64,000 nt of DNA from Nocardioides psychrotolerans. GTDB taxonomy: Bacteria; Actinomycetota; Actinomycetes; Propionibacteriales; Nocardioidaceae. The notes beneath the pieces are model-generated. The model was not told the origin of the DNA. It searched no databases and saw only the letters and a program-made list of their open reading frames with translations. Location: the NCBI RefSeq assembly GCF_900113685.1, contig NZ_FOQG01000003.1:62001-126000 (forward strand), in the 5' to 3' direction. Each line of letters begins with the position of its first letter. The stretch's first letter is position 1. The position numbers and the translations under genes are program-made. Positions 36,718 through 44,429 of the stretch are shown here, piece after piece.

Positions 36718-37415
36718 GGGCGCTCCTCGAAGCGGGTGTTGGGCGCGAAGTCGCGGCGAGTGGGTTCACCCTGCAGCATGTAGGACGGGAGCTCGCGCAC
36801 CGGCGGGTCGTCGTGGGGGGCGTTCCAGCCGAGGAAGTCGAAGAGCCGCGAGATGATGCCGGCCGTGAAGCCCCACAGGATCACGTCCTTGTCGTCACCG
36901 ATCATGAACCCGGGACCGGTGAACCCGCTGGGGTGGCGCACGTTGATCCGGTGGGTCGGCTCGACGAGCTCGCGCAGCGGGACGCGGTAGATCGCGTGCA
37001 CCTCGTCGGGGGAGACCACCGAGACCGGGCTGGGCGCTCGCCACCACGCCAGCAACGGGGTGACGGCGAAGTTGCTCGGCGGCAGCCACAGCTCGGGCAG
37101 CTCGGCGAAGATGTCGACGCCCGCCGGGTCGAGACCCGTCTCCTCCTGCGCCTCGCGCAGCGCGGCCTCGCGGGGGGTCTCGCCGGGGTCGATCGTCCCG
37201 CCCGGGAAGGAGACCTGCCCGGGGTGGGAGCGCATGTGGTGGGCCCGCTCGGTCAGCAGCAGGTCGGGACCGGCCTCGGTCTCGCCGAAAAGCATCAGCA
37301 CCGCACCGCGTCGGGGCTCGGAGTCCTCGGGCGGCATGAAGCGGGTCAGCTCGTGGACGGTGATCGAGCGCGCGCCCTCCTCGACGGGCCTCAGCCACTC
37401 GGGAAGGTCGCTCAC
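36714..37415 (-). CDS. nudL: CoA pyrophosphatase, NUDIX family
   Basis: A 233-residue hydrolase. The NudL-specific motif HPGQVSFPGG precedes a Nudix box GGTIDPGETPREAALREAQ-EET-GL with the required R-E-x-x-E-E. The family cleaves CoA and its derivatives to 3',5'-ADP and phosphopantetheine. GTG start overlapping the upstream TlpA stop; the 3' end overlaps marP. Confidence 0.9.
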   Translation of the reverse strand: MSDLPEWLRPVEEGARSITVHELTRFMPPEDSEPRRGAVLMLFGETEAGPDLLLTERAHHMRSHPGQVSFPGGTIDPGETPREAALREAQEETGLDPAGVDIFAELPELWLPPSNFAVTPLLAWWRAPSPVSVVSPDEVHAIYRVPLRELVEPTHRINVRHPSGFTGPGFMIGDDKDVILWGFTAGIISRLFDFLGWNAPHDDPPVRELPSYMLQGEPTRRDFAPNTRFEERP

Positions 37416-37924
37416 AGGGTCACGTCCAGGTAGCGCTCGGAGAGCTCCTTGAGCTCGTCGACCGACTCGATGACCACGAACTCCATGTGCACGACCGTGC
37501 CGTCAGCGTCGACGAAGGCCATGAACGGCAGGCCCTGGATGAACGGGAACGGCGGCGAGTCGCTGACCAGGCCCTCGGGGTCGGCCAGCAGGTCGTAGGT
37601 GACTCCGCTCCTCGCCACGAGCGCCTCGGCCCTGTCCTGTCGCGTCTCGAGGTGGTTGATGCCGAGCAGTGCGACCTGGTCGCCGTAGCGCTCGTCGAAG
37701 TCGGCCAGCACCGGCATCTCGCGCGCGCACGGCCCGCACCACGACGCCCACAGGTTGACGACCATCGGGCCCTGGAGCATCGCGAGGTCGACCTCCTCGG
37801 CGGAGTCGAAGCCGGCCAGGCTGACCTCGGGCAGGGTCGTCACCTCCGGACGGTCGTCGCCCCCGGTGCAGGCGGACAGGAGGAGGGCGAGCGCCACGAC
37901 GGGCGCCACGACGAGTCGTCTCAC
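37412..37924 (-). CDS. TlpA/ResA-type thioredoxin-like lipoprotein
   Basis: A 170-residue secreted protein. The N-terminus [21 protein letters not shown] is a lipoprotein signal with a lipobox ending in S-A-C. The thioredoxin fold carries [20 protein letters not shown] with the CGPC redox site and a cis-proline loop at GLPFMAFVD. It likely reduces or exchanges disulfides outside the membrane, perhaps for MarP or cytochrome maturation. GTG start overlapping the nth stop (GTGA). Corresponds to Rv3673c. Confidence 0.9.
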   Translation of the reverse strand: MRRLVVAPVVALALLLSACTGGDDRPEVTTLPEVSLAGFDSAEEVDLAMLQGPMVVNLWASWCGPCAREMPVLADFDERYGDQVALLGINHLETRQDRAEALVARSGVTYDLLADPEGLVSDSPPFPFIQGLPFMAFVDADGTVVHMEFVVIESVDELKELSERYLDVTL

Positions 37925-38625
37925 GCGGGCCCCTGGGTCTTGACCAGGGCCGCGGCGGCGACCGGGTCGGTCGGGCCCTCGCCGTACGACGGGCACAGTC
38001 GCGCCAGCGGGCAGGCACCGCACGCGGGCTTCTTGGCGTGGCAGCGGCGCCGTCCGTGCCAGATGAGGTGGTGACTCAGCATCGTCCAGTCACGCTTCGC
38101 GAAGAGCTCCCCGACCGCGTGCTCGGCCTTGACGGGGTCGGTCTCCTCGGTCCAGCCCAGGCGCCGCACGAGCCGTCCGAAGTGGGTGTCGACAGTGATG
38201 CCGGGCACGCCGAACGCGTTGCCGAGCACCACGTTGGCGGTCTTGCGACCGACGCCCGGCAGCGTCACGAGGTCGTCGAGACGCCCCGGCACGTGTCCGT
38301 CGTAACGTTCGACGAGGGCGGCGCTGAGCTTGAGCAGCGACTCGGTCTTGGCCCGGAAGAAGCCGAGCGGGCCGATGATCTGCTCGAGGTGCTCCCGCGG
38401 GGCGGCGGCCATCGCCTCGGGACCGGGGTAGGCGGCGAAGAGGGTGGGCCGGACCGCGTTGACCCGCCGGTCGGTGGTCTGCGCGCTCAGGACCGTCACG
38501 ACCAGCAGCTCGAAGGGGTTCTCGAAGTCGAGCTCGCAGCGGGCGTCGGGGTAGGTCTCGGCAAGGATCCGGTCGACCTTGCGTGCCCGACGCACCAGGC
38601 CGGTGTGGGTCTCGGTCGCGGGCAC
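37921..38625 (-). CDS. nth: Endonuclease III
   Basis: A 234-residue DNA glycosylase/AP lyase for oxidised pyrimidines. The helix-hairpin-helix [17 protein letters not shown] contains the catalytic lysine, and the aspartate is in [12 protein letters not shown]. The [4Fe-4S] ligands follow C-x6-C-x2-C-x5-C ([17 protein letters not shown]). GTG start, 6 nt after a TAGGCT hexamer, so it probably heads the nth-marP operon as a leaderless message. Confidence 0.96.
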   Translation of the reverse strand: MPATETHTGLVRRARKVDRILAETYPDARCELDFENPFELLVVTVLSAQTTDRRVNAVRPTLFAAYPGPEAMAAAPREHLEQIIGPLGFFRAKTESLLKLSAALVERYDGHVPGRLDDLVTLPGVGRKTANVVLGNAFGVPGITVDTHFGRLVRRLGWTEETDPVKAEHAVGELFAKRDWTMLSHHLIWHGRRRCHAKKPACGACPLARLCPSYGEGPTDPVAAAALVKTQGPA

Positions 38626-38631
38626 CCCGAC

Positions 38632-38637
38632 AGCCTA
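38632..38637 (-). promoter_or_regulatory. Putative -10 element (TAGGCT) for the nth operon
   Basis: On the minus strand TAGGCT is 6 nt before the GTG at 38625, indicating a leaderless transcript for nth, the TlpA-like gene, nudL and marP. Confidence 0.5.
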
Positions 38638-38724
38638 CGGCGCACCGGGGACAGCACCCTTGACAGGACCACGTCGACATCCCGCACGGAAACTCGAGCC
38701 CCGCTCGGGCGGGTTGGGTTTCTC

Positions 38725-38740
38725 TGTGAGATCGCCCACT
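38725..38740 (+). promoter_or_regulatory. Possible Crp-type operator upstream of crp
   Basis: TGTGAGATCGCCCACT has a perfect left half-site (TGTGA) and a poor right half (CCACT instead of TCACA). A possible -10 (TAGGAT, 38744-38749) follows. Autoregulation is typical of Crp/GlxR proteins, but the match is weak. Confidence 0.3.
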
Positions 38741-38777
38741 GGATAGGATCACCGGTGACACCACACCAGGAGGATCC

Positions 38778-39455
38778 GTGGACAACGACGTACTCCGTCA
38801 GGGCCCGCTGTTCAGCGCTCTCGACGACGAGGCCGCCACCGCACTGCGGGCTTCGATGACCGACACGCGGCTGCGCCGCGGCGACGTGCTCTTCCACGAG
38901 GGCGACTCGGGCGACAAGCTCTACATCGTGCTCGAGGGCAAGGTGAAGCTCGGCCGCTCGTCGTCCGACGGACGCGAGAACCTCCTCGCCATCCTCGGCC
39001 CGGGCCAGATGTTCGGCGAGCTCTCGCTCTTCGACCCCGGCCCGCGCTCGGCGACCGTCACCGCGGTCACCGACACCACCTTCGCCTCGCTGTCCCACGA
39101 GGACCTCCTGCGCTGGCTCGAGGGCCGCCCCGTCGTGGCGCGCGGCCTCCTCGCGCAGCTCGCCGGTCGGCTCCGCAAGGCCAACGACGTGGTCGCCGAC
39201 CTGGTGTTCTCCGACGTCCCCGGCCGTGTCGCCAAGGCGCTGCTCGACCTCGCCGACCGCTTCGGCCGCACCGCCGACGACGGCGTCCACGTGCACCACG
39301 ACCTCACCCAGGAGGAGCTCGCCCAGCTGGTCGGCGCCTCCCGCGAGACGGTCAACAAGGCGCTCGCCGACTTCGCCTCGCGCGGCTGGCTGCGCCTCGA
39401 GCCCCGCTCGGTCGTGATCATGGACGTCGAGCGCCTGGCCCGTCGCGCCCGCTGA
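38778..39455 (+). CDS. crp: Crp/Fnr-family transcription regulator (actinobacterial Crp/GlxR type)
   Basis: A 225-residue regulator. The cNMP-binding domain (20-115) has the phosphate-binding cassette FGELSLFDPGPRSATVTA, where E and R contact cAMP. The C-terminal HTH reads EELAQLVGASRETVNKAL. GTG start after AGGAGG. It corresponds to Rv3676 in both sequence style and neighbourhood (nth on one side, MBL on the other). In relatives it is a global cAMP-responsive regulator of carbon metabolism, including acetate genes. Confidence 0.94.
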   Translation: MDNDVLRQGPLFSALDDEAATALRASMTDTRLRRGDVLFHEGDSGDKLYIVLEGKVKLGRSSSDGRENLLAILGPGQMFGELSLFDPGPRSATVTAVTDTTFASLSHEDLLRWLEGRPVVARGLLAQLAGRLRKANDVVADLVFSDVPGRVAKALLDLADRFGRTADDGVHVHHDLTQEELAQLVGASRETVNKALADFASRGWLRLEPRSVVIMDVERLARRAR

Positions 39456-39569
39456 TCCCCCGGTCGCACCCGCGGCCACCGCACTCGTTGACCCGCTGAC
39501 TCGGAGCCCGTCATCCGTCCCATCCCCCGCGACTACCCGCCGTTCCTCTACATCCCGTGCCGCGAGCAC

Positions 39570-39812
39570 GTGCAGGAGGCCTCCGGCGCGGAGGCGCTCT
39601 ACCGCACCACCCAGGACGGCCGCAGCGCCTTGCTGGTCTACTCCGCGCTAGACCGCCTGCACGCCTGCTGCGGCGAGGAGCAGCCGTGGTTCGGGCTGCC
39701 CACGGACGAGCTCCAGCGGCTCTACGACGTGCGCCCCTTCGACGTCGTCCGCACCGACGTCTACGTCCCCGAGGAACGACGCGAGCCCACCCCGCCGAGG
39801 CCGGTCCGATGA
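39570..39812 (+). CDS. SAV_915-like small protein, start uncertain
   Basis: At least 80 residues from a GTG. The core (DGRSALLVYSALDRLHACCG, then EQPWFGLPTDELQRLYDV) matches the SAV_915 family of small actinobacterial proteins. The same frame is open back to 39492 and encodes IRPIPRDYPPFLYIPCREHV, which looks like the family's first beta strand, but it has no ATG/GTG/TTG. An ATC at 39513 sits 6 nt after GGAG. It ends 10 bp before the EspC-like gene and is probably its operon partner. Function unknown. Confidence 0.6.
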   Translation: MQEASGAEALYRTTQDGRSALLVYSALDRLHACCGEEQPWFGLPTDELQRLYDVRPFDVVRTDVYVPEERREPTPPRPVR

Positions 39813-39822
39813 GGGCCACCGG

Positions 39823-40146
39823 ATGAACCACGCCGCCGAGGACGGTGGCGGCGGGGCGCCCTCGAGCCTCGTCGTGGACCCGGGGACCCTCACCCAGGTC
39901 GCCGCCCGCCTGGGCACCGCGGCGGGTGATCTCGACGCCGCCGGGTCAACCAGACCGTCCGCCGGAGGGACCGGCCAGGCCGAGCCCCTGCTGCTGATGA
40001 TCCTGGCCGCCGCGAGCGAGGCGGCTGGCCGACTGTCGTTCGAGTCGTCGAGGTTGGCGGCTGCCGTGGAGGACTGCAACGTCGCGGTCCAGACCGCAGA
40101 CTCCCAGGCCGCGGCCTCCTTCCTGGTCGACGGCGGCACGCCGTGA
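39823..40146 (+). CDS. EspC/DUF2580-like ESX-associated small protein
   Basis: A 107-residue, helical, acidic protein. It has the outline of type VII (ESX) secretion-associated proteins: a V-D-P-x-x-L-x-x-x-A-x-x-L-x-x-A helix (LVVDPGTLTQVAARLGTAA), a short turn, and a second helix with AAAVEDCNVAVQTADSQAA. No signal peptide or catalytic motif. It overlaps the next gene by 4 bp (GTGA), suggesting co-expression as a chaperone or co-secreted partner. Family call is from pattern only. Confidence 0.6.
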   Translation: MNHAAEDGGGGAPSSLVVDPGTLTQVAARLGTAAGDLDAAGSTRPSAGGTGQAEPLLLMILAAASEAAGRLSFESSRLAAAVEDCNVAVQTADSQAAASFLVDGGTP

Positions 40147-41291
40147 GCGATCTCGACACCGAGATCGAGGGCAGTGTCGCCACCATCCGTGGCGTTGCGA
40201 CCTGGCTCACCCGCGACCTGCGCCCGGGACTGGGCGACCTGAGCGACGCGGTGGCCGCCCAGCGCTCGGCCGCTCAGGGCGACTGGGACGGCGAGGCCGG
40301 CAGTGCCTTCGCCCAGCGAGCCGGCACCCTGACCACCTCGGCCGACGACGGCGCCCAGATCACCGGTGAGGTCGCGGATGACGTCGAGACCCTGGCCACG
40401 GCGCTCGGGACCGCCCAACAGGCAATGGCCGACGTCCGGGTCGCTGCCTGTGTCGGCGAGCTGGTGGTGGACGGGTTCTGGGTGCGCAACCCCGACGCGG
40501 CTGTGCAGGAGCACCCCGACAGGGTCCGGGTGTGGAACCGGTGCGTCGAGGACGCCACCGCCGCGTGGGAAGCCTGGCAGGCCGCGCTCGACACGGCCGG
40601 CTCCGCCTGGGCCGACCATGACTCGCAGTACGTCGGCATCGCCGCGCAGCTGCTGTCCGCGGGCGTCCAGGTCGAGCTGATCCGTCGTACGACGCCGATC
40701 CTGACCGCGGAGGTCGACTCGATGCTGACGCGGGCTGCCGAGCTGCGCGCCCACGCCGACGCCTTGCGAACGCCGGACGGGCAGATCTCCGACCCCTCCC
40801 GCTTCTACGACCTCCTCGACCAGGCCGACCGTCTCGACGACGCCCACCCGGCAGCCCGCGGCAACCTCCCGAGCTGGGAGCTGCCGCGCGGCCTGACCCG
40901 CGGGCTGTGGGTCCTCGACGTGGCGGCCGCCGGCTACAGCATCCACTCCGACTGGGACGAGGAGGGGCCGGCCCAGGCCATCACCTCCAACGCGGTCCCG
41001 GCCGCGGCCTCGATCGCCTCGGGTGTCGCTGCCGGCGCCGCGACGGGCGCGATCGTCGGCACCTTCATCCCCGTGCCCGGCGTGGGCACCGCCGCCGGTG
41101 TCGTCGTCGGCGCGGGCGTCGGGCTCGTCGTCGGCGCCTTCACCTCCGGGGCGGTCGACAGCCTCTTCGAGTCCGGGGCCGACTCCCTGGGCGACTGGGG
41201 CGGCGCCGTCGCCGACGGAGCCGACGAGATCGCCGACACGGTCAGCGGCCTGGCCGAGGGAGCAGGCGAGGTCTTTGACTCCATCTTCTGA
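40143..41291 (+). CDS. WXG100-like putative type VII secreted protein with glycine-zipper tail
   Basis: A 382-residue protein. Residues 1-110 are a helical hairpin with GDWDGEAGSAFAQRAG, a W-x-G-like turn as in WXG100/LXG substrates. Residues 110-215 continue as long helices. After a linker (WELPRGLTRGLWVLDVAAAG), residues 280-340 are a Gly/Ala/Val membrane-active stretch (GVAAGAATGAIVGTFIPVPG) like the glycine zippers of pore-forming effectors, and the tail is acidic. No nuclease or other enzyme motif. I infer a secreted, membrane-inserting substrate; no ESX core gene lies in this window. GTG start. Confidence 0.6.
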   Translation: MSDLDTEIEGSVATIRGVATWLTRDLRPGLGDLSDAVAAQRSAAQGDWDGEAGSAFAQRAGTLTTSADDGAQITGEVADDVETLATALGTAQQAMADVRVAACVGELVVDGFWVRNPDAAVQEHPDRVRVWNRCVEDATAAWEAWQAALDTAGSAWADHDSQYVGIAAQLLSAGVQVELIRRTTPILTAEVDSMLTRAAELRAHADALRTPDGQISDPSRFYDLLDQADRLDDAHPAARGNLPSWELPRGLTRGLWVLDVAAAGYSIHSDWDEEGPAQAITSNAVPAAASIASGVAAGAATGAIVGTFIPVPGVGTAAGVVVGAGVGLVVGAFTSGAVDSLFESGADSLGDWGGAVADGADEIADTVSGLAEGAGEVFDSIF

Positions 41292-42054
41292 TCCCCCTCG
41301 CTGGCACCGCTCCACCCCGGTCGGCCTCTTCACCGCGGCGATCACCGCCCTGGTGTGCGCCGCCACCACCTGGAGCGCCGTCACCCAACCGGAGGGCCGC
41401 GCGGGCTCGGTCGCGGTTGCGCTCTTCACCGGCGCGGTGTCGCTGATGATGCTCGTCAGCCTGGTCCGCGAGCCAGGGGTCTGGTCGACGGCGGAGCTCG
41501 ACGGGCGACCTGCCTGGCGGCTGCGCCTGGGACCCGGTCGTCCCGCCACGCTCACGGTCGTGGCGGTCCTGACGGCCACCGGCCTCGCCCTGGCCCTCGG
41601 CGCCGTCGCCGTCGGTGGCGACTCGCTGGTCGGAGCCGTGGTCGTGGGGCTGATCGCCGCCGCCGTGCTGCTGCTGGCAGGCGAGCTCGGCCGGGTGTCC
41701 GCTCGGAGGCCCGCCCTGCTCGTCGGTGTCGACCAGCTCCGTCACGAGGGGGCCGGGGTCCTCGTCGATCTTGACTGGGACGACGTCACGACCGTCGAGT
41801 GGGCCCACGTCGGCACCCGACGCGCCGCCTTGCGCATCGGCGCGGCCTCCGGCGCTGCCACGCACCACGTGCGCTCCCGCTCCTCGCTGCTCCCGCTCGA
41901 CCACGTCCCCCACGAGCCGGGGATCGAGCTGCGCACCGGCCTCCTCGCGGACGGACCGGCGCTGGTGCGTCTGCTGCGCGAACTCCAGGTCGGCGGTCGG
42001 GACACCCGCGAGTCGCTGATCGCGCGTGGCACGCCCGAGGTGTCGAGCCGCTGA
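41275..42054 (+). CDS. Four-TM membrane protein with PH-like tail, possible immunity protein
   Basis: About 259 residues. Hydrophobic helices occur near 17-34, 39-60, 85-106 and 111-130 (LTVVAVLTATGLALALGAVA). The C-terminal half (VDLDWDDVTTVEWAHVGTRR, then an R-x-L-L-R-E-L end) looks like a bacterial PH/YcxB-type domain. The TTG at 41275 overlaps the upstream stop by 17 bp; a later GTG would remove the first helix. Its place directly after the pore-like gene is what one expects of a membrane immunity protein, but that is inference. Confidence 0.65.
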   Translation: MTPSSDPPRWHRSTPVGLFTAAITALVCAATTWSAVTQPEGRAGSVAVALFTGAVSLMMLVSLVREPGVWSTAELDGRPAWRLRLGPGRPATLTVVAVLTATGLALALGAVAVGGDSLVGAVVVGLIAAAVLLLAGELGRVSARRPALLVGVDQLRHEGAGVLVDLDWDDVTTVEWAHVGTRRAALRIGAASGAATHHVRSRSSLLPLDHVPHEPGIELRTGLLADGPALVRLLRELQVGGRDTRESLIARGTPEVSSR

Positions 42055-42061
42055 GGCGCCG

Positions 42062-42883
42062 TCAGCGGCGCTCGGCCAGGTAGGCCAGCTGCGCGCGGAC
42101 CGAGAGCTCGGCGGCACCCCAGAGCACCGGGTCGACGTCCTGGTAGACGATCTCGACCACCTGGCGCGGCAGCTCGTCGACCGCGACCCCCTCGGGGTGC
42201 GGCGTGTCGCGCAGGGTGGCGACCGCCGCCTCGACCTGGCCGAGCCGATCCTTGCGGTGCGCGATGTAGAAGTCGAGCACCCCGAGGGCGTCGCCGATGA
42301 CGGGGCCGTGGCCGGGCCAGATCGAGGCGACCTCGTGGGACGCGGCCAGCGCGTGGAGCCGGTCGAGGGAGTCGAGGTAGGCGCCGAGCCGGCCGTCGGG
42401 GTGGGCGACCACGGTCGTGCCCCGACCGAGCACCGTGTCGCCGGTGAGGACGGCGGCCTCGGCCGGCAGGAAGAAGGAGAGGGAGTCGGCCGTGTGGCCC
42501 GGCGTACCGATCACGCGGAGCTCGAGCCCGTCGACATCGACGACGTCACCGTCGCCGAGACCCTCGGAGCCGAGGCGGTAGGCGGGGTCGAGCGCGCGGA
42601 CGCCGCAGCCCATCCGCTCCGCGAACTCCTGCGCGGCCTCGGCGTGGTCGTGGTGGTGGTGGGTGAGGAGCACGACGGCGACCTCGCCGGCCTGCTCAGC
42701 GATCGCGCCGAGGTGCGACTCGATCGAGGGACCGGGGTCGATCACGACCGAGCGTCGCGCGCCCGGCTCACGCAGCACCCAGGTGTTGGTGCCGTCGAGG
42801 GTCATCATGTTGGGGTTGGGCGCGAGCACGCAGCGCGCCCGCTCCCCGAAGGACCCGCCGTTCCAGGCGCCGTCCGCGCTCAC
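42062..42883 (-). CDS. MBL-fold metallo-hydrolase (Rv3677c-like)
   Basis: A 273-residue metallo-beta-lactamase-fold enzyme. The dizinc motif is VVLLTHHHHDHAEAAQEF, with further metal ligands at VIGTPGHTADSLSF and SIWPGHGPVIG. The C-terminal DUF-like helical domain (residues 205-270) places it near the glyoxalase II/LACTB2 group, which includes endoribonucleases and thioesterases. GTG start overlapping the upstream NUDIX stop. Confidence 0.9.
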   Translation of the reverse strand: MSADGAWNGGSFGERARCVLAPNPNMMTLDGTNTWVLREPGARRSVVIDPGPSIESHLGAIAEQAGEVAVVLLTHHHHDHAEAAQEFAERMGCGVRALDPAYRLGSEGLGDGDVVDVDGLELRVIGTPGHTADSLSFFLPAEAAVLTGDTVLGRGTTVVAHPDGRLGAYLDSLDRLHALAASHEVASIWPGHGPVIGDALGVLDFYIAHRKDRLGQVEAAVATLRDTPHPEGVAVDELPRQVVEIVYQDVDPVLWGAAELSVRAQLAYLAERR

Positions 42884-43749
42884 GGACGACGCCGATCGGC
42901 CACCAGGGGACGCATCCGGTCGGGCATCGAGAGGGTCCAGCCGTCACCCAACGGCTCGACCGACGGGGTGAACATGTCGACCGTGCGTCCCTCGGCCACG
43001 GCAAGGACCTCGGTCGGCGACGACTCCTGGCCGATCTCGAGGCAGGTGAGGTACGTCGGCGGCATCATCGCCAGCTCCCCGCCGTCGGCCTGGTCGGCGG
43101 CCAGCCGGGCCGGGACCCAGTGGACCGAGGACGACTCGGTGGAGACGTCGCGGGTCAGCTGTCCCTCGGGGAGCAGGGCGACGAAGAACCAGGTGCGGTA
43201 GCGCTTGGGCTCGAAGACCGGTGTCAGCCAGCCGTCCCAGGTGCCGAGCAGGTCGGTGCGCAGCACCAGCCCGCGACGGGAGAGGAACTCGGTCATCGCG
43301 AGCTCGCGGGACTCCAGCGCGTGCCGGTCGGCCTCCCACTGATCACCGGTGGTGTCGGCGACCACGGTCTCCGGCGAGGCTCCGGCCAGGAGCACCCCGG
43401 ACTCCTCGAAGGTCTCGCGCACCGCGGCGCAGACCAGCGCCCGCGCGGTCTCCTCGTCGGTGCCGAGCCGACGGGCCCACTCGGCGGGCGAGGGACCGGC
43501 CCACGCCACGGCCGCGTCGAAGTCGCGAGGGTCGACCCCGCCGCCGGGGAAGACGCACATGCCGCCGGCGAAGTCCATGGAGACCTGGCGCCGCAGGAGG
43601 TAGACCTCCGGGCCGTCGGGCGAGGGACGCATCAGGACGACGGTGGCCGCGTTGCGCGGCTCGGCCGGCGTCTTCGAGCCGTCCTCGAACTCGCGGGCGA
43701 CCTCGATCAGGCCTTCGGGCAGCGGCACCGGTGGCAGCGGGATCCTCAC
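42880..43749 (-). CDS. NUDIX hydrolase
   Basis: A 289-residue protein with an N-terminal Nudix fold: AATVVLMRPSPDGPEVYLLR, MCVFPGGGVDPRD, and an interrupted Nudix box whose R-E-T-F-E-E-S-G lies about 38 residues later (CAAVRETFEESGVLLAG). That long insertion matches the NUDT19-like subgroup acting on CoA or other organic pyrophosphates. GTG start 3 bp after the RidA stop; co-transcribed with the MBL gene. Substrate uncertain. Confidence 0.88.
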   Translation of the reverse strand: MRIPLPPVPLPEGLIEVAREFEDGSKTPAEPRNAATVVLMRPSPDGPEVYLLRRQVSMDFAGGMCVFPGGGVDPRDFDAAVAWAGPSPAEWARRLGTDEETARALVCAAVRETFEESGVLLAGASPETVVADTTGDQWEADRHALESRELAMTEFLSRRGLVLRTDLLGTWDGWLTPVFEPKRYRTWFFVALLPEGQLTRDVSTESSSVHWVPARLAADQADGGELAMMPPTYLTCLEIGQESSPTEVLAVAEGRTVDMFTPSVEPLGDGWTLSMPDRMRPLVADRRRP

Positions 43750-43752
43750 GGC

Positions 43753-44226
43753 TCAGACCTCGACGAGGATCTCGACCTCGACCGGTGAGTCGAGCGGCAG
43801 CACCGAGACGCCGACGGCCGACCGGGCATGGATCCCGGCCTCGCCGAAGACCTCCCCGAACAGCTCGGAGGCGCCGTTGGCGACCTGGGGCTGGCCGGTG
43901 AAGTCGGGGGTGGAGGCAACGAAGACGACGACCTTGACGATCCGCTTGACCGCGCTGAGCTCGCCGACCTGGGCCTTCACAGCGGCGATCGCGTTGAGCG
44001 CGCACTGCTGCGCGCACGCGTAGGCCTCCTCGGCCGACACCTCGCCGCCGACCTTGCCGGTCAGCATCAGCTCACCGCGGCGCATCGGCAGCTGGCCCGA
44101 CGTGAAGACGTGGTGGCCGCTGCGGACGGCCGGCACGTAGACCGCGACCGGCTTGGCGACTTCGGGGACCGCGAGCCCCATCGCCTCGAGGCGCTGCTCC
44201 GGCGTCCGGACCGCCTCGTCGGTCAC
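43753..44226 (-). CDS. RidA-family protein (Rv3678c-like)
   Basis: A 157-residue YjgF/YER057c/UK114-type protein. Conserved pieces are HHVFTSGQLPMRRGELM, AQQCALNAIAAVKAQVG and ARSAVGVSVLPLDSPVEVEI. RidA proteins hydrolyse reactive enamines from PLP enzymes, but this branch lacks a clear substrate-carboxylate arginine (the usual R-x-x-V region reads ARSAVGV, so R is present). GTG start; overlaps the DUF4177 stop by 4 bp. Confidence 0.9.
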   Translation of the reverse strand: MTDEAVRTPEQRLEAMGLAVPEVAKPVAVYVPAVRSGHHVFTSGQLPMRRGELMLTGKVGGEVSAEEAYACAQQCALNAIAAVKAQVGELSAVKRIVKVVVFVASTPDFTGQPQVANGASELFGEVFGEAGIHARSAVGVSVLPLDSPVEVEILVEV

Positions 44227-44378
44227 TGGAGGGGCCGCTTGAAGTAGCCCACCAGGTTCTCGGGGTTCATGCCCGGCGCGATCTGCACCAGCTCCCACCC
44301 ATCGGCCCCGAAGTTGTCGAGGATCTGCTTGGCCGCGTGCGTGAGGATCGGCGCGGTCAGGTACTCCCATTTCGTCAT
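44223..44378 (-). CDS. DUF4177 small protein
   Basis: A 51-residue protein, MTKWEYLTAPILTHAAKQIL followed by NFGADGWELVQI. The W-E-Y ... L-x-x-x-G-x-x-G-W-E-L-V pattern defines DUF4177 domains. It is the first gene of the RidA-NUDIX-MBL operon and matches the small gene at the Rv3678A position. Role unknown; the stop overlaps the RidA GTG. Confidence 0.88.
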   Translation of the reverse strand: MTKWEYLTAPILTHAAKQILDNFGADGWELVQIAPGMNPENLVGYFKRPLQ

Positions 44379-44385
44379 GCCTCGC

Positions 44386-44391
44386 ACCCTA
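44386..44391 (-). promoter_or_regulatory. Putative -10 element (TAGGGT) for the DUF4177-RidA operon
   Basis: On the minus strand TAGGGT lies 7 nt before the ATG at 44378, consistent with a leaderless message covering DUF4177, RidA, NUDIX and MBL genes. Confidence 0.5.
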
Positions 44392-44429
44392 CTCGGGGCG
44401 TACGCCGGACCCCTCGCGGCCCGGAGCGG

